DNA of 57,500 nucleotides from Chrysomallon squamiferum (Eukaryota; Mollusca; Gastropoda; Neomphalida; Peltospiridae): NCBI GenBank assembly GCA_012295275.1, contig CM022676.1, positions 14,488,698 to 14,546,197 of the forward strand, read 5' to 3'. Shown piece by piece: positions 37,226 to 48,124 of this stretch (position 1 is its first letter; each line of letters starts with the position of its first letter). The notes under the pieces were generated by a model. It saw only the letters and a program-made list of their open reading frames with translations, ran no database searches and was not told where the DNA came from. The position numbers and the translations under genes were made by a program.

Positions 37226-37262
<37 letters not shown>

Positions 37263-37500
37263 ATAATAATAATAGCGGTAGTAGTAGTAGTAATAGAGGC
37301 AAATAGTAGTAGTAGTAGTAGTAAAAGAACTACAATAATTGCTGTTTTGTTTTCACTACTATTATTATTATTACTATTACTACTAGTATTAACACTAGTT
37401 CTACTATTACTACTACTGCTACTAGTACTACTACTAATAATAAAACGATAACTATAAATACTACTGCTAATATTTTTATTAGTTATTACCACTACTCCAA
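37222..37500. repeat. (ACT)n/(AAT)n/(AGT)n block
   Basis: A mosaic of trinucleotide runs inside the intron of the conodipine-like gene, beginning 11 bp from the exon 2 acceptor. Ser- or Val-rich open frames here are artefacts. Confidence 0.9.
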
Positions 37501-37765
37501 CGACAACGGCTTCTACTACAAGCTACTACTATTAAGAATAATTGTAATTAGTCATGTGTCAACAGTATGTCAGTAATACATATAAGGAACAGTACATATA
37601 AATAATAAAAATCAAATAAAATGACAGTTTTCATGGAAATCTCATAAAGAAGCTATGTATTTCATAAATAAATAAAATTATACAAATGAGCAAACGAGCA
37701 AAATAACGATTGAACGAAGGAACCAACGAAAGAGCAAACAAAAAACAACAATAATAATAGTCATA

Positions 37766-37766
37766 A

Positions 37767-37817
<51 letters not shown>

Positions 37818-37822
37818 ATACT
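37766..37822. repeat. (AAAT)n microsatellite
   Basis: About 14 units, intronic, just downstream of exon 1 of the conodipine-like gene. Confidence 0.95.
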
Positions 37823-37857
37823 GAAAATAATCATAAAAAGGGAAAAACAAAACTAAC

Positions 37858-38037
37858 ACAGTCATAACACAACTGAAGGTGGTTACAAGCTTTCTGAAAT
37901 ACACTTCTGTATTTTCTGCTTACAGTTCCTGGAATGGTACATCCATCATTTCCGAACTGTTTACAACTGTGTACGTTAGCGAGAACTTTAAAACACGTCA
38001 TAAAGACACACAACAATACAAAACACTGTGTTAACAT
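37858..38037 (-). CDS. Conodipine-like secreted PLA2 family, exon 1
   Basis: I chose the ATG at 38035-38037 because it opens a clean signal peptide (MLTQCFVLLCVFMTC, then FKVLAN), although the frame is open further upstream. The mature part begins HSCKQFGNDGCTIPG, followed by KYRSVF and KACNHLQLCYDC. Conodipines carry A-C-x-x-H-D-x-C-Y-x-C at this place; here the aligned catalytic His and Asp are Leu and Gln, so hydrolysis is unlikely. The exon end is also odd: the phase-1 entry of exon 2 would need a donor after TGTG, but the sequence there is TTAGTT. GT donors exist one base earlier (phase 0) and three bases earlier (phase 1, losing the last Cys). The gene may therefore be a pseudogene or a non-enzymatic family member. 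Confidence 0.58.
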
Positions 38038-38178
38038 TGAGTACACTATTTCAAATTTGACGTTTTTCTCAGTAATGTTCTCAAACATATTGATCACTGC
38101 TTTTCTCACGTAACAATAGACCTGACGTCATTAATGCGTGACAAATTATTCTGACGTCATACCATATAGATCTAGTTC

Positions 38179-38480
38179 AGGCCTGGGCATTTTACGGCCT
38201 CCGGGCCACATACAGCCATTTGGTTGACTCTGACCGGCCCGTGTAAGGTTAATTAGAATTACACAATAAACTTATTTTCTAATTTCATATCATGCATAGA
38301 CTAAAGCTGCATTGCTTTTATTTTGAAGGTGTATTGTTATTCACGTACAAAATGACGAAATATGTAAATCAGTCTTACCAGCTTGTCAAAACAATGGTAT
38401 TTACTGCTTTTTGTAAAGAAATACAATTAATATTATGCAGAATTGAGTTAAGCCTTTTGGCCCGGCCCACAATATTTTTC
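38179..38480. mobile_element. hAT-like element end fragment
   Basis: The left edge CAGGCCTGGGCATTTTACGG with GGCCTCCGGGCCACAT just inside, and a right part with TTTTGGCCCGGCCCACA, match the style of hAT-Charlie-type terminal sequences found in many animals. No transposase frame lies between. The right terminus is not a clean inverted copy of the left and abuts the foldback at 38488, so it is probably truncated. Confidence 0.45.
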
Positions 38481-38487
38481 TGTTTTC

Positions 38488-38852
38488 ATAGAATGCGTAT
38501 ACTATTCACTTGAAAACACATCCTAGTGACGTGTAAACAACATTTTTGGTTAACTAAGTCGTTACTGCCATAACATTTATCCTTTATTGATCGACTTCAA
38601 TTAGACCAGCATCGCTGAAACTAATATAAAAAAACTAGATCACCCCCCCCATCCGCATCACCACACCCTTTTCGTAGTGTTCGCTGCCGATCTGGTTCAT
38701 TTCACCTGGAACAAGCATCTGATATAAAGACGGTTTACAATAATTCAGGGGCCGTATTTCGGAAGATGTCGCCATAACGACTCAGTTAACCAAAAGTGTT
38801 GTTTACAGGTCGCTACGATGTGTTTTGAACTGAATAGTATACGCATTCTATA
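38488..38852. mobile_element. Foldback element with about 83-bp arms
   Basis: Arm 38488-38570 (ATAGAATGCGTATACTATTC ... GTTAACTAAGTCGTTACTG) pairs with 38771-38852 read inverted, at roughly 88% identity over 83 bp, around a loop of about 200 bp with a C run. Noncoding. The shape fits a foldback or MITE-type DNA element, or a stem-loop RNA precursor. Confidence 0.7.
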
Positions 38853-39239
38853 ACTCTAAGAAAGGGAGATAACTAAGGAACCAACTAAAAAAAAAATACG
38901 AGTAATTCCATTTTCCAACGATTTTTGTGTTTTATTTATTTATTTTAGTATTACTTGTTTGTACACCAATACACACCGACACACACACGCGCTCGCTTCC
39001 TCTTCTTATAGTTTATTTCTTTATGAGACACATTTCCGAAAAACGTGCTTGTCGAAGAATGTTATTTTAAATTTAAATCTGATAATACATTAACAAAGCT
39101 GACAAGTTTACTAGCATATTATTCTCGGTCACTGCAATATATTTCTGTAAAGTGTAAAACAGATTAGAAGTAAATTCATTTCAATAATATTAAGTAAAAA
39201 AAGAGAGAAAAAAAAAAGATATATAAAATAATTTGAACA

Positions 39240-39295
39240 TTAACTTACATTATTAAAAAAATAAATAAATAAAAAATAAATCAATAAAAAATAAA
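39240..39295. repeat. AAAT-rich tract
   Basis: Imperfect AAAT/ATAAA simple sequence. The stretch 38.9-39.6 kb shows no supported gene. Confidence 0.7.
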
Positions 39296-39815
39296 GTTCA
39301 GTTCATTGTAATATTCAGGTTCACAGACTACAATTTTAGGAAATAATTTAGTGAGTTAAATAATGTAACTACTAGTGTAACAACTCATTTAGTTTGAAGT
39401 ATGAGAAATATTTTCACTATTCAAGTTACGTAGAAACCTTATTATCATCTTGTTAGTGTGTTTCTTACAAATGACATCAAATAACTCACATTAAATTCTA
39501 TTGATATTTTTCTTCCTACAAAATATCATGTGACATGTTTACGTACATGGGTACCTACTGGACGCTGCCCCAGTGCACTGTTAAAACAACTTTACTTCTA
39601 ACTTTGTATCGAGTGCCGGGGATATCACGATTTCACGTTGTTGCAGTTGATGACTCGAAACCTACCGAGTGACACCAAAATGAATCGACGTGGCTGTTTC
39701 GGTGAAAAGTACAATTTCACACACTTCCTTAGTAACGTGTATCTAGGGAAGGTTGATGACAGGGAGACGTCAAATCTTGTATCGAGCGCCATCTGCACCC
39801 GAGCTAACGCTAAGC

Positions 39816-40090
39816 CTAACCATAATACTAACTTTAACCCTAGTCATAAGGTAAACAGATAACTAAATCTAACCATAATACTAACTTTAACCTAGTCATA
39901 AGGTAAACAGATAACTAAATCTAACCATAATACTAACTTTAACCTAGTCATAAGGTAAACAGATAACTAAATCTAACCATAATACTAACTTTAACCCTAG
40001 TCATAAGGTAAACAGATAACTAAATCTAACCATAATACTAACTTTAACCCTAGTCATAAGGTAAACAGATAACTAAATCTAACCACAATC
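39816..40090. repeat. Tandem array, 52/53 bp, telomere-like core
   Basis: Unit starts at 39816, 39869, 39921, 39973, 40026 and 40079 give periods of 53, 52, 52, 53 and 53. Each unit starts CTAACCATAATACTAACTTT, then AACC(C)TAGTCATAAGGTAAAC and AGATAACTAAAT. The one-base variation is C versus CC in AACC(C)TAG. Copies are otherwise nearly identical, so the array is young. The CTAACC / AACCCTAG content recalls the complement of the telomere-like repeat at 36 kb. Beyond 40090 the pattern decays into CTAACC-like words to about 40145. Confidence 0.9.
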
Positions 40091-40984
40091 TAACCATATC
40101 GCTAATGTTAATGACAACGCCAACCCTAACTTTAACCCGTATACTCACCTAACTGTAACGATTATCATAATATTAAAACTAAATATGATCTTAATGTTAC
40201 ACTAGCCCTATCATAGTTCTATAATATGACAAACTGATGTTTTATTAAAATAAAACGTATTTTAAATAGTATCCTGAGAGTTAAAACAAATTTTCCCAAA
40301 TTAATTTATTTTTCTAAGACTCATAAGTATTAGGTTTTGATGTAATTATCGACTGACCTGACATTAAAAATATTACAATAAAATTAGAAAAAAATATATA
40401 AAAAAATAACTCGTGGAATTTAGTATGATATGCAAAATGCGTTTTATTGTAATAAAATCTTAATTTATCATAAGGTTATTTTTATAACAAACGTTATATA
40501 GCCACGGTTAGGTTTAGGGTCTTTTGAACTTGTATACAAATTAAATTAATTGAGATTGCGATAATATTTGACACAATTACATGTACACTGCTTGTAGAAA
40601 CTATTTTGTAAAAGTATTTAGGAAGTTCGATACGTTGCCGTTTTTTTTTGGTCGCTCTGCCATTACGTCGAATTCAATAAAACAAAGCAAAATGTGCGCC
40701 ATACATATTTATGTAAACTTCTGCTTTCAACACTAAAATTAAATGAGTTAACTGACTCAGATACTAACACACTAATACTAATCTTGTTCCTTTAGCTGCG
40801 TATAGTGCGACCATTTCATCTTGAGCACGCGGTAGACTGTTTACGGGAAAACTGAAGTCATTGTTCATGAAGAACCGTACTTGAAAAATTGTATGTTGTT
40901 GACAAAGATAATTGTATAGATACATGCATACATACATACATTCACAAAAAAGTATTTTATTATTATAATTGTGTAACGTTTTTC

Positions 40985-41395
40985 ATTCGTACAATTTAAA
41001 AGACATGAAACGGACCAGTTCGATGTTCAAGTTTAGACAAGATTAATTTTTGGCGGGGTGAAATGTGTTATTTTACTCTGTGCATGTACAAACCAGTTGT
41101 TGTGTGTTATTAGTGTATTGTTACAGACTGTGACAGTCATTTTATAAAATTAATTAGTTATATGTAACAAAATATAATTGTAGCGCCTTCGCTTCAACAA
41201 TTACAACAACAACACAGTCAGATAACTGGCAACCTCTTAAGTTATATATAATTTTCAAGGTACTTGTGCTACTCAGTCTTTCTTCTCAAAATGTGGTAGA
41301 CAAACATATTACAAAATAGCTGTATTTCTAACAATATTTGATATTTAATACTTAAGTGTTAGATTGGGAAATACATTTAATTTATCAACTGAGAA
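40985..41395 (-). repeat. Inverted copy of the 54/56-kb dispersed repeat
   Basis: Read inverted, this segment aligns with 53985-54380 and 56205-56640. Shared landmarks are CAGCTA next to AACAATATTTGAT, AAAGGCGCTA, TAACTAATTAATTTTATAAA, CTGTCACAGTCTG, CAACTGGTTTGTACATG and AACACATTT(A/C)ACCC. The copies are diverged and noncoding. Confidence 0.75.
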
Positions 41396-41633
41396 TAATA
41401 ACATTTTCTGAATTAGATTATTTAACGTAGTTTGAGTTTATGTTAACTGATTTTCTATTTTCAGTTTCTCTTCTAGGTTGTATTTTTAAAATTTTCGTTG
41501 TTTCATTTATTTATTTATTTATTTTTTAACTGACAAATTATTTCTCTAGGGTGCCTCAAGAAGTTGTTGTTTTTGTGTTGTTGCTGTTACTATTCTTATT
41601 GTTTCTATTATTCTTATTATTCATTTATTGTTG

Positions 41634-41637
<4 letters not shown>

Positions 41638-41666
<29 letters not shown>
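41638..41666. repeat. (ATT)n microsatellite
   Basis: About 10 units next to (GTT)n. Confidence 0.9.
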
Positions 41667-41667
<1 letters not shown>

Positions 41668-41719
41668 TGTATGACACACTGTAAAACAAGTTATGTTCAC
41701 AGATATTATGGATAACATA

Positions 41720-41881
41720 CAACACATCCTTGTGTAGTAACTTTATTACACTGACGGGAATTGAACCAATGGCCTGTTAGTGTGTAATAAGAACATTACT
41801 TCACTTAATACATACAACACGTTTGTGTAGTAACTTTATTACACCGACAGGAATTGAACCACTTACCTGTCATAAGAACAT
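41720..41881 (-). repeat. Duplicated tRNA-related SINE pieces
   Basis: Two copies, 41720-41796 and 41815-41881, offset 95 bp, both contain GTGTAGTAACTTTATTACAC and (C/A)GGAATTGAACCA. Read inverted, the last part is GGTTCAATTCC, an exact fit to the RNA polymerase III B box (GGTTCRANNCC). A tRNA-derived SINE tail end is the likely source; no A box was seen at proper distance. Confidence 0.45.
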
Positions 41882-41969
41882 GAATTCAGCACAACATACC
41901 TAACTTTGTAATATCTGGAACAAAATATACGGAAAAGAGAAATCGATAAATAAATATATATATAAACAA

Positions 41970-41991
41970 AGATGATGATGATGATAATAAA

Positions 41992-42034
<43 letters not shown>
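41970..42034. repeat. (GAT)n/(AAT)n microsatellite
   Basis: Short GAT run followed by about 12 AAT units. Confidence 0.92.
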
Positions 42035-42037
<3 letters not shown>

Positions 42038-42239
42038 GAACTGCACAGAGAGATAGAGAGAGAGACAGAGTTCAGAGCCATGATGTAAAGAGTTGTAAAA
42101 TCTATTGAGTTTGCTTATCTCCCAATCCAACCAGTGTTTTTTGTTGTTTTATTTTAAAGCATTTCACTTGAATTTCTCTTACACCATTTATTCTTTCTAC
42201 ACAGAAGAGAGAAAGATGACATGAACCAAACAAATGTAA

Positions 42240-43166
42240 TTAAAACATTTATTTCTATACTTCTATATTTCGTGTTTACATTTTTAACAAATTAAGTACA
42301 AATTATAATTTTATGTATAAACAAAGTGACAACTTCTAATATTATGTCTAATGAATATTGTATATAATATAATTTACTAGCATATCTATTTTACATAACT
42401 CTAAATAAAAGGACACAGACAAATGAATCAAATAGCAGTTCTTAAGTTCATGTCTAACAAACAGTAAACACATAATTTATCTTCGTATTAGTTTAAAAAC
42501 GAAAAAAGTAACGGTATTTTATTTGATTTGTGACAAAATCTAAACACATAATTTATTATACTTCTTAACAGACTAATCTTATGTAGGCATTTATAGATAC
42601 TTTGTATTTCATGGGAATTAATTTACAGATGGAAGACGGAAACAAAATAATTACAAAAATAATTAAGTTTTTTTGACTCCTGTGTAGTGAATACTGAACG
42701 ATATAAAATTTACATTGATATTTAAACTAAAATAAAATGTCACTTGGTCTCAAATAAATACTAAATATTTACGCATATTCAATAATAAGACATCCATGAA
42801 CAAAGAAAAACAAATTATATATATATATATAAATATAATACTATTTTCGAATATAGAATTAAAATAGTTAGGTATCAACATATTTCCTCTATTATTATAT
42901 GACAGTTTTAGAAATACATTAAATAATCAAACAATCTATATTAAATAAATAAATAAATAAAGCAATGAGCTCTTTTATGTACATTATACACTTGTCTGTT
43001 TGACAGAAGCCAGTGGATTAGAAACTTTCAAATAAAGTGTGTATGACGTCATCAGAAGTACAAATGTAAACAAAAATAAGTAAATATATATATAAACAAA
43101 GAAATAAAAATAAATATATGAGTCCAGTGATGACTAAAAGTGACAGTATTTGAACGATGTTGTTTT
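42240..43166 (-). other. Downstream region and possible 3' UTR of the BTB gene
   Basis: AT-rich sequence after the stop codon at 43167. Minus-strand AATAAA hexamers (seen as TTTATT) occur at about 42248, 42524 and 42553, any of which could end the message. A short (AT)n lies near 42818-42831 and (AAAT)n near 42944-42960. Confidence 0.35.
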
Positions 43167-44237
43167 TTACACTAGAAATAACAAAGCAGGTATTTGTCCT
43201 TCTATCACATCTGTACGAAGTTGTCTGTCACTGTGTTTAGATTTGTGTGAGTCAGAAAATCTACAAAAAAAAGAGTCTACAACAATTTCTGATTTACCTT
43301 CAAATCCACACAATGAGTCTCCTCCCTTAACATTAACAAACAAGCTGTACTCAGTGTCTTTAGTAATCTTCACTGGACGTCTGAAAACGACGTCATACAC
43401 GCCAGACACGTGTTCATATATCTGTGTCAGTGTAGACCCGTCCAGTATTTCGTCTGTTCTTGTGTCAGTGACGAAGGCGCTGACGTCGTAGTTTCGTGGT
43501 TCAGGGTGACCGTACAAGTGAAATCCGCGAAGTAAAGCGTTTCTGTTGACAGAGAAAGTAATGGCGTCGTCTTCTTCACCAGAACATGACAAGTAGAAAT
43601 CAAACCAACCGCATTCTCCAGCATACGCACCAAACCTGTTTATTGTAATCTGTGTTTTAGGAATCTCTGCTGTTCTCTTGTTTGAGTTAAAAGGTGAAAC
43701 ATCTTCATCTGGACAAAGGAAATGTTTGAACATTCTGTACTCTTCTGTCTCAGTGAGTATGTGAGTGGGTGTCACGTGTTTTACAAAATATGTCTGATCG
43801 AGTAATGGATAACGCACGTGCTTCACGACCTCTCCCAGTGCTTCGCGCATGTTTTTTTCACTCGTCGTCTTCCCTTGTTTCCTGCACGCGCTGTCAGCCC
43901 AATTCACAGCGGCTTCAAAAACATTTTTCTCGTCTGCTGTCAGTTCGTCTGATCGTACGATCTCAACCAGACATTCGTGACAAAGATCGGTGACTTCATC
44001 TGACTTCAAAACTTCGTCGCCATTTTTCAAAATGTAGTCCAGACTTTTTCTCGTTAGATCTTGTTCATCAAACAGGTGAGCTTGTTCCAGCACGACGCAC
44101 GCATTCTGTGACGACAACGACGACTCAAATAATGTGTGCACAGATCTTCAAGTGTTGTGATGATGTACTTCCTCGATAGATACAGCAGACCGGTGACGTT
44201 GTCGCCTGTTAGGACGACGTCATCCGTATAAAGATAT
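43167..44237 (-). CDS. BTB-BACK-PHR protein, exon 2 (BTBD1/2/3/6-like)
   Basis: The exon begins after a CTTTTACACAG acceptor in the phase needed to follow exon 1 and ends with a TAA at 43167-43169. The first 36 codons finish the BTB fold (KYLYTDDVVLTGDNVTGLLY...). From ESSLSSQNACVVLEQAHLFD to about 100 residues on is the BACK domain. The C-terminal 150 residues form a PHR domain, with NRFGAYAGECGWFDFYLSCS, AITFSVNRNALLRGFHLYG and GVYDVVFRRPVKI. Such proteins are cytoplasmic adaptors of Cul3 ubiquitin ligases. At about 44140 the frame slips by one base between LEDLCTH and LFESS; everything before and after is conserved. Either the locus carries one small indel or the assembly does. Confidence 0.85.
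44136..44146 (-). other. Single-base frameshift in the BTB gene
   Basis: On the minus strand CTGTGCACACATTATTTGAG should encode LCxxYLE as in relatives. As written the upstream frame gives YLSRRC... while the downstream frame resumes at TTATTTGAG. One missing base, or two extra, in the TTATTT run explains it. Confidence 0.75.
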
Positions 44238-44404
44238 CTGTGTAAAAGAAGTAGAGTAAGACTTTAAAATGTGAGATTACAAAGTGAGATCAATTAATTA
44301 GAAAATAATTAGATTACTAACAAAAACTGTATTGTTATCAATGTTTCTGTCTGTATGTATGTGTCTCTTCCACACTTTGTTCTTACGTGTGTTTCCATGA
44401 CTGT

Positions 44405-44408
44405 GTCT

Positions 44409-44462
<54 letters not shown>
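44405..44462. repeat. (GT)n microsatellite in the BTB intron
   Basis: About 26 units ending 9 bp from the exon 1 donor, in the only intron of the coding part. On the sense strand it reads (CA)n, a sequence known to influence nearby donor use in other genes. Confidence 0.93.
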
Positions 44463-44465
<3 letters not shown>

Positions 44466-44472
44466 AACATAC

Positions 44473-44729
44473 TTTAGAAACTCCGAGAATATTTCTGCCT
44501 TCACATCCGGTACTTTGATATTTGACTGTTCGCGAAGTTCTCCACTAAACATTTGATGGAAAACTTCGCTTCGAATCATGAGTATGAACCGATGCGCATC
44601 AATTGTCGTTTTATTTTCTCCCACTACAAATCTGATATCACTGTCAGCTTTCGTATGAAAAACGTGTTCAATACACTGAGTTAATTTCTTCCCTGTCTGC
44701 CAACTTGTGATTTCAGCTGATGTGGCCAT
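44473..44729 (-). CDS. BTB-BACK-PHR protein, exon 1
   Basis: ATG at 44727-44729 opens MATSAEITSWQTGKKLTQCI. The BTB/POZ core follows: DSDIRFVVGENKTTIDAHRF, ILMIRSEVFHQMFSGEL, then IKVPDVKAEIFSEFLK. The exon ends phase 2 at a GTATGT donor (44472-44471). I preferred this ATG because upstream in frame there is only an (ATT)n run, and TTTGTTTGTAG just before it could be an acceptor for a 5' UTR intron. Together with exon 2 the protein would be about 440 residues, close to family length. Single-copy in this window. Confidence 0.85.
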
Positions 44730-44751
44730 GTTTTCACTACAAACAAACGAT

Positions 44752-44872
<121 letters not shown>

Positions 44873-45495
44873 GAAAGGGAAAAAGAAATTGTACAGACAG
44901 AAATGTAACAATTCTTAGAGCAAACAAATAATAAGATTAAAGAAAAAAGAAAAAGGATAGAAAACTATATAGCAAATCGATAAAAGATAAAAATAAATGG
45001 TTTATGCTTATACTAGCGATTATTATGATGGTGACGACGACAAGAACATTAATTATTATTATCATTATTATTATAAACAGACGTGTTTGGTCACAGTCAG
45101 GTAAATACTATTTCACTGTCGGACAAACAGTTTTCAAATTGCAATGTCCTTATGGTTATTTATACGATTTTACTCCTCGAAAGACAACAAAATTATCCGT
45201 CAGTGACACATCTAAATAGAAAAATTATGTAAGAAAAAGGAAAGAAAATGAGAAAAGTGAAGAATCAAGATGCAATGTTTCTAAAGTAGAAACAATATAA
45301 AATTATTTGTAATTTCAATATGGATACCTACCTCAAAACTTTCTGATCGATAATTTCGGATACGCGACTACTTTCTCTTTAACCTCAACTATGGAGCGCA
45401 GGTATAACCGATCTAAAAATAAAATAGGTAACATATACCAAAAGCCGCCAATAAATAATAACTTATTAAATAAGGGCTGTAATGGGGTAGTAGTA

Positions 45496-45562
45496 GTGGT
45501 AGCAGTAGTAGTAGTAGTAGTAGTAGTAGTAATAATAATAATAATAAAAATAATAAAAATAT
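45496..45562. repeat. (AGT)n/(AAT)n microsatellite
   Basis: Trinucleotide run with a change of unit. Confidence 0.9.
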
Positions 45563-46862
45563 ACTGAAGATAAGTTTAAAATGTTTATGCTCTTGTGATA
45601 TTTAGAACGATGTGACAAATTCACTGTTAATACATTGTGCCTTTGTCTATATTGTGAGAAGATAAATAATTTCAATAAGGACAATATATACAAACACAAC
45701 AACAACAACCGAATTAGTTCCAATAAACCAAATAAAAAGGAAACAGAAAAATAATACACAAAACATTAGATAATAATATTATTAAATTCTTCATACGTAA
45801 GATTCATTCACCAGAATTATAAATACAATTTCGCTATCTGACAACACATTTTCAAGTCAGGCTTTACGTAACGTTTTCCATGTTAACATAAAAGAACACC
45901 TGACACTATAATTATGTATTTGTTAGAGAACTAAAAATAATCAAACTAAGATCACTCGAATCGTTAAACGATAGTACAATATAATACAGCATTCGCTTTC
46001 AATATGGCCGACTTGTTTCACTTCTGCTTTGTTTACTTTTGGTTATCAGACTGCTGCACTGATAAACAAGTTACTGACGTCAAATATGTTTATGTCATCA
46101 AGGGTCAATTCTTAGGTTTGAATGTCAGATTAAAATAAACAAATCATGCTACGAGACATTTACACTCATCTTAAACACATTTTATCTCAAAGCAGAACTA
46201 TTAATTTTAGGTAGTCCTATTACATAACATTGTTTACATTTATGTTATAAAATGTATATAAAAACAAAAACAACAAAAGCGACAACAACAACAACAACAA
46301 GAATTTAAAAGGAAAACAGGAAACACAATTGTAACTATTAGTTTAGAACTATATCGGTGCCAACTATGATCGGTAATTTCTTAGAAGCGAGTACTTTCTG
46401 TTTAATTATTCTACTACTGATCAATGAGATCTCGTGTCAGTGAATAAATAAATAAATAAATAAATAGAATAGATTAACTAATTAATTAATGAAATGAGCA
46501 TATAAATAAATAAATAAATAAAATTAAATATTCAGAAGGATAACAATATGGCATAAACTACAAATAATTCATAGGACTATATTAGAATGATGACGATTAT
46601 GATAATACTGACGATGACAACAACAACAGGAAACAACAATAATAATGGAATTCGTTTAACACAACTAATAATAATACTCTCGCAACAACGGCTGCTACTC
46701 CTATGCTGCTACTACAACTACTGCAGCTGCCACTTCGACTATTAAACCTACTGCTACCATTACAAGTGGCACTAATATTATTGTTACTACTGCTACAAAT
46801 GTATTTATTTACATATTACGAATAGTATTTTTTTTTCTGGGGGAATAATACACATATAAATA

Positions 46863-46980
46863 GAGATGTAACACACACACATACACAAACACACACACAC
46901 ACACACACATATATATACAGTAATAATAATAATAATCATAAGCAGAAGAAGAAGAAGAAGAACAACAACAACAACAGTAG
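46863..46980. repeat. (CA)n, (AAT)n and (GAA)/(CAA)n cluster
   Basis: Four short simple repeats in a row. The Cys/Ser/Tyr-rich frame across them is not a gene. Confidence 0.85.
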
Positions 46981-47249
46981 CAGCAGCATACTAATTTTAT
47001 CGTGTGCATGTCTTATTTCTCTGACGATACTCACGTGACCAGTCTATCAAGATACAGCTAACACGTGACTGTTTGTTTCTTATGTAGGTCAGAAAAAAAC
47101 AGTGTATCACACGAGAACAAAGCTATAGCTGGGTGTTACTTACAACGATCTGACAAATTCATTGTTAATACAGTGTCTGCGCATAAGTGTAGAAATAAAT
47201 AGAAAACGTGTGAAATTATTTAAATTGTGAGAAGATATGTAATCTCAAT

Positions 47250-47549
47250 AATGACGATAAAGACAAACACAATAACCAGCAAATTACTACCAACAGAAAA
47301 AAACAAAGAAATAAACTCGAAATTAGAAATTAATACAATTCTGCGAGCTAATATTATTATTACGTTTTCATTGGCTCGTTCAATAAACTTCGTTAAAACT
47401 TCGTTGTCATACAACATACTTTTCAAGTCCGGGTCTACATTATAGTTTTCGTGTCTAATAAAAAATCTCGAACTGTAATGATCAGTTTGCTTGTCACATC
47501 TACAACTATAACAGCGATAATGATTTTTATGTTTGCCATTGTAGGTCAA
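47250..47549 (-). other. Unidentified open frame within the duplicated region
   Basis: The minus strand is open for about 109 codons. The N-terminal half (DPDLKSMLYDNEVLTKFIER) is polar and the C-terminal half strongly hydrophobic. The homologous R segments at 45.1, 45.8 and 48.1 kb show related words (ENVLSDSEIVF, YVKNVIMNENVLKAS) but with stops. Four related copies, only one or two open, suggest either a small decayed gene family or coincidence in a repeat. Function unknown. Confidence 0.2.
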
Positions 47550-48027
47550 AGCAAATGCAATAACATTTTATGCAGAGGTTGGAACGGATAACTAACCAAT
47601 ACGAAAGTTAGATTAAACGATAGGGAAGAATGAAGAAATGACAAAAAGAGAAAAAACAAAATAAAGAAGGAAGGCAGGGTGAAATAAATATTTTAATTAA
47701 CGACACTGTAAACACATTTTGTTTACTGATCTGTGTGTAAAACTTGCTGTTAAGGACTGCTGAAATAAAATGAGAGTAAATCTGCAGTCCCCACATCAAG
47801 TCTACTTCTTTCCGATTAGCAGGAAATGGTATTTTACGTAGACAACTGGATGAACAGTGTAATATGTATCAACCATTGGCTCTCTTTAAGCAATATACTA
47901 TTTATTCTCTGTTTAATTGCTTTAGATTTTATTATTATTAACAAATTTCCTATTTTAAACAATTACGCCTTGAAACCGTGTACTGTTGTAAAGACATATG
48001 AAGAACAATCACGATATAAACCAGTGA

Positions 48028-48124
48028 ATAATAATAATAATAATAATAATAAATAATAATAATAATAATAATAATAAATAATAAATAAATAAATAATAAA
48101 TAAATAAATAAATAAATAAATAAT
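48028..48124. repeat. (AAT)n and (AAAT)n microsatellite
   Basis: AAT units interrupted by and then replaced by AAAT units. Confidence 0.93.

Noticed and set aside
37003-37302. Leu/Val-rich leader in front of conodipine-like exon 2 as a signal peptide
   Set aside because: It is the translation of the trinucleotide block in the intron; a proper acceptor separates it from the exon and a better signal peptide lies in exon 1.
43150-43993. Plus-strand open frames opposite the BTB gene
   Set aside because: They are shadows of the strongly conserved minus-strand BACK and PHR coding sequence.
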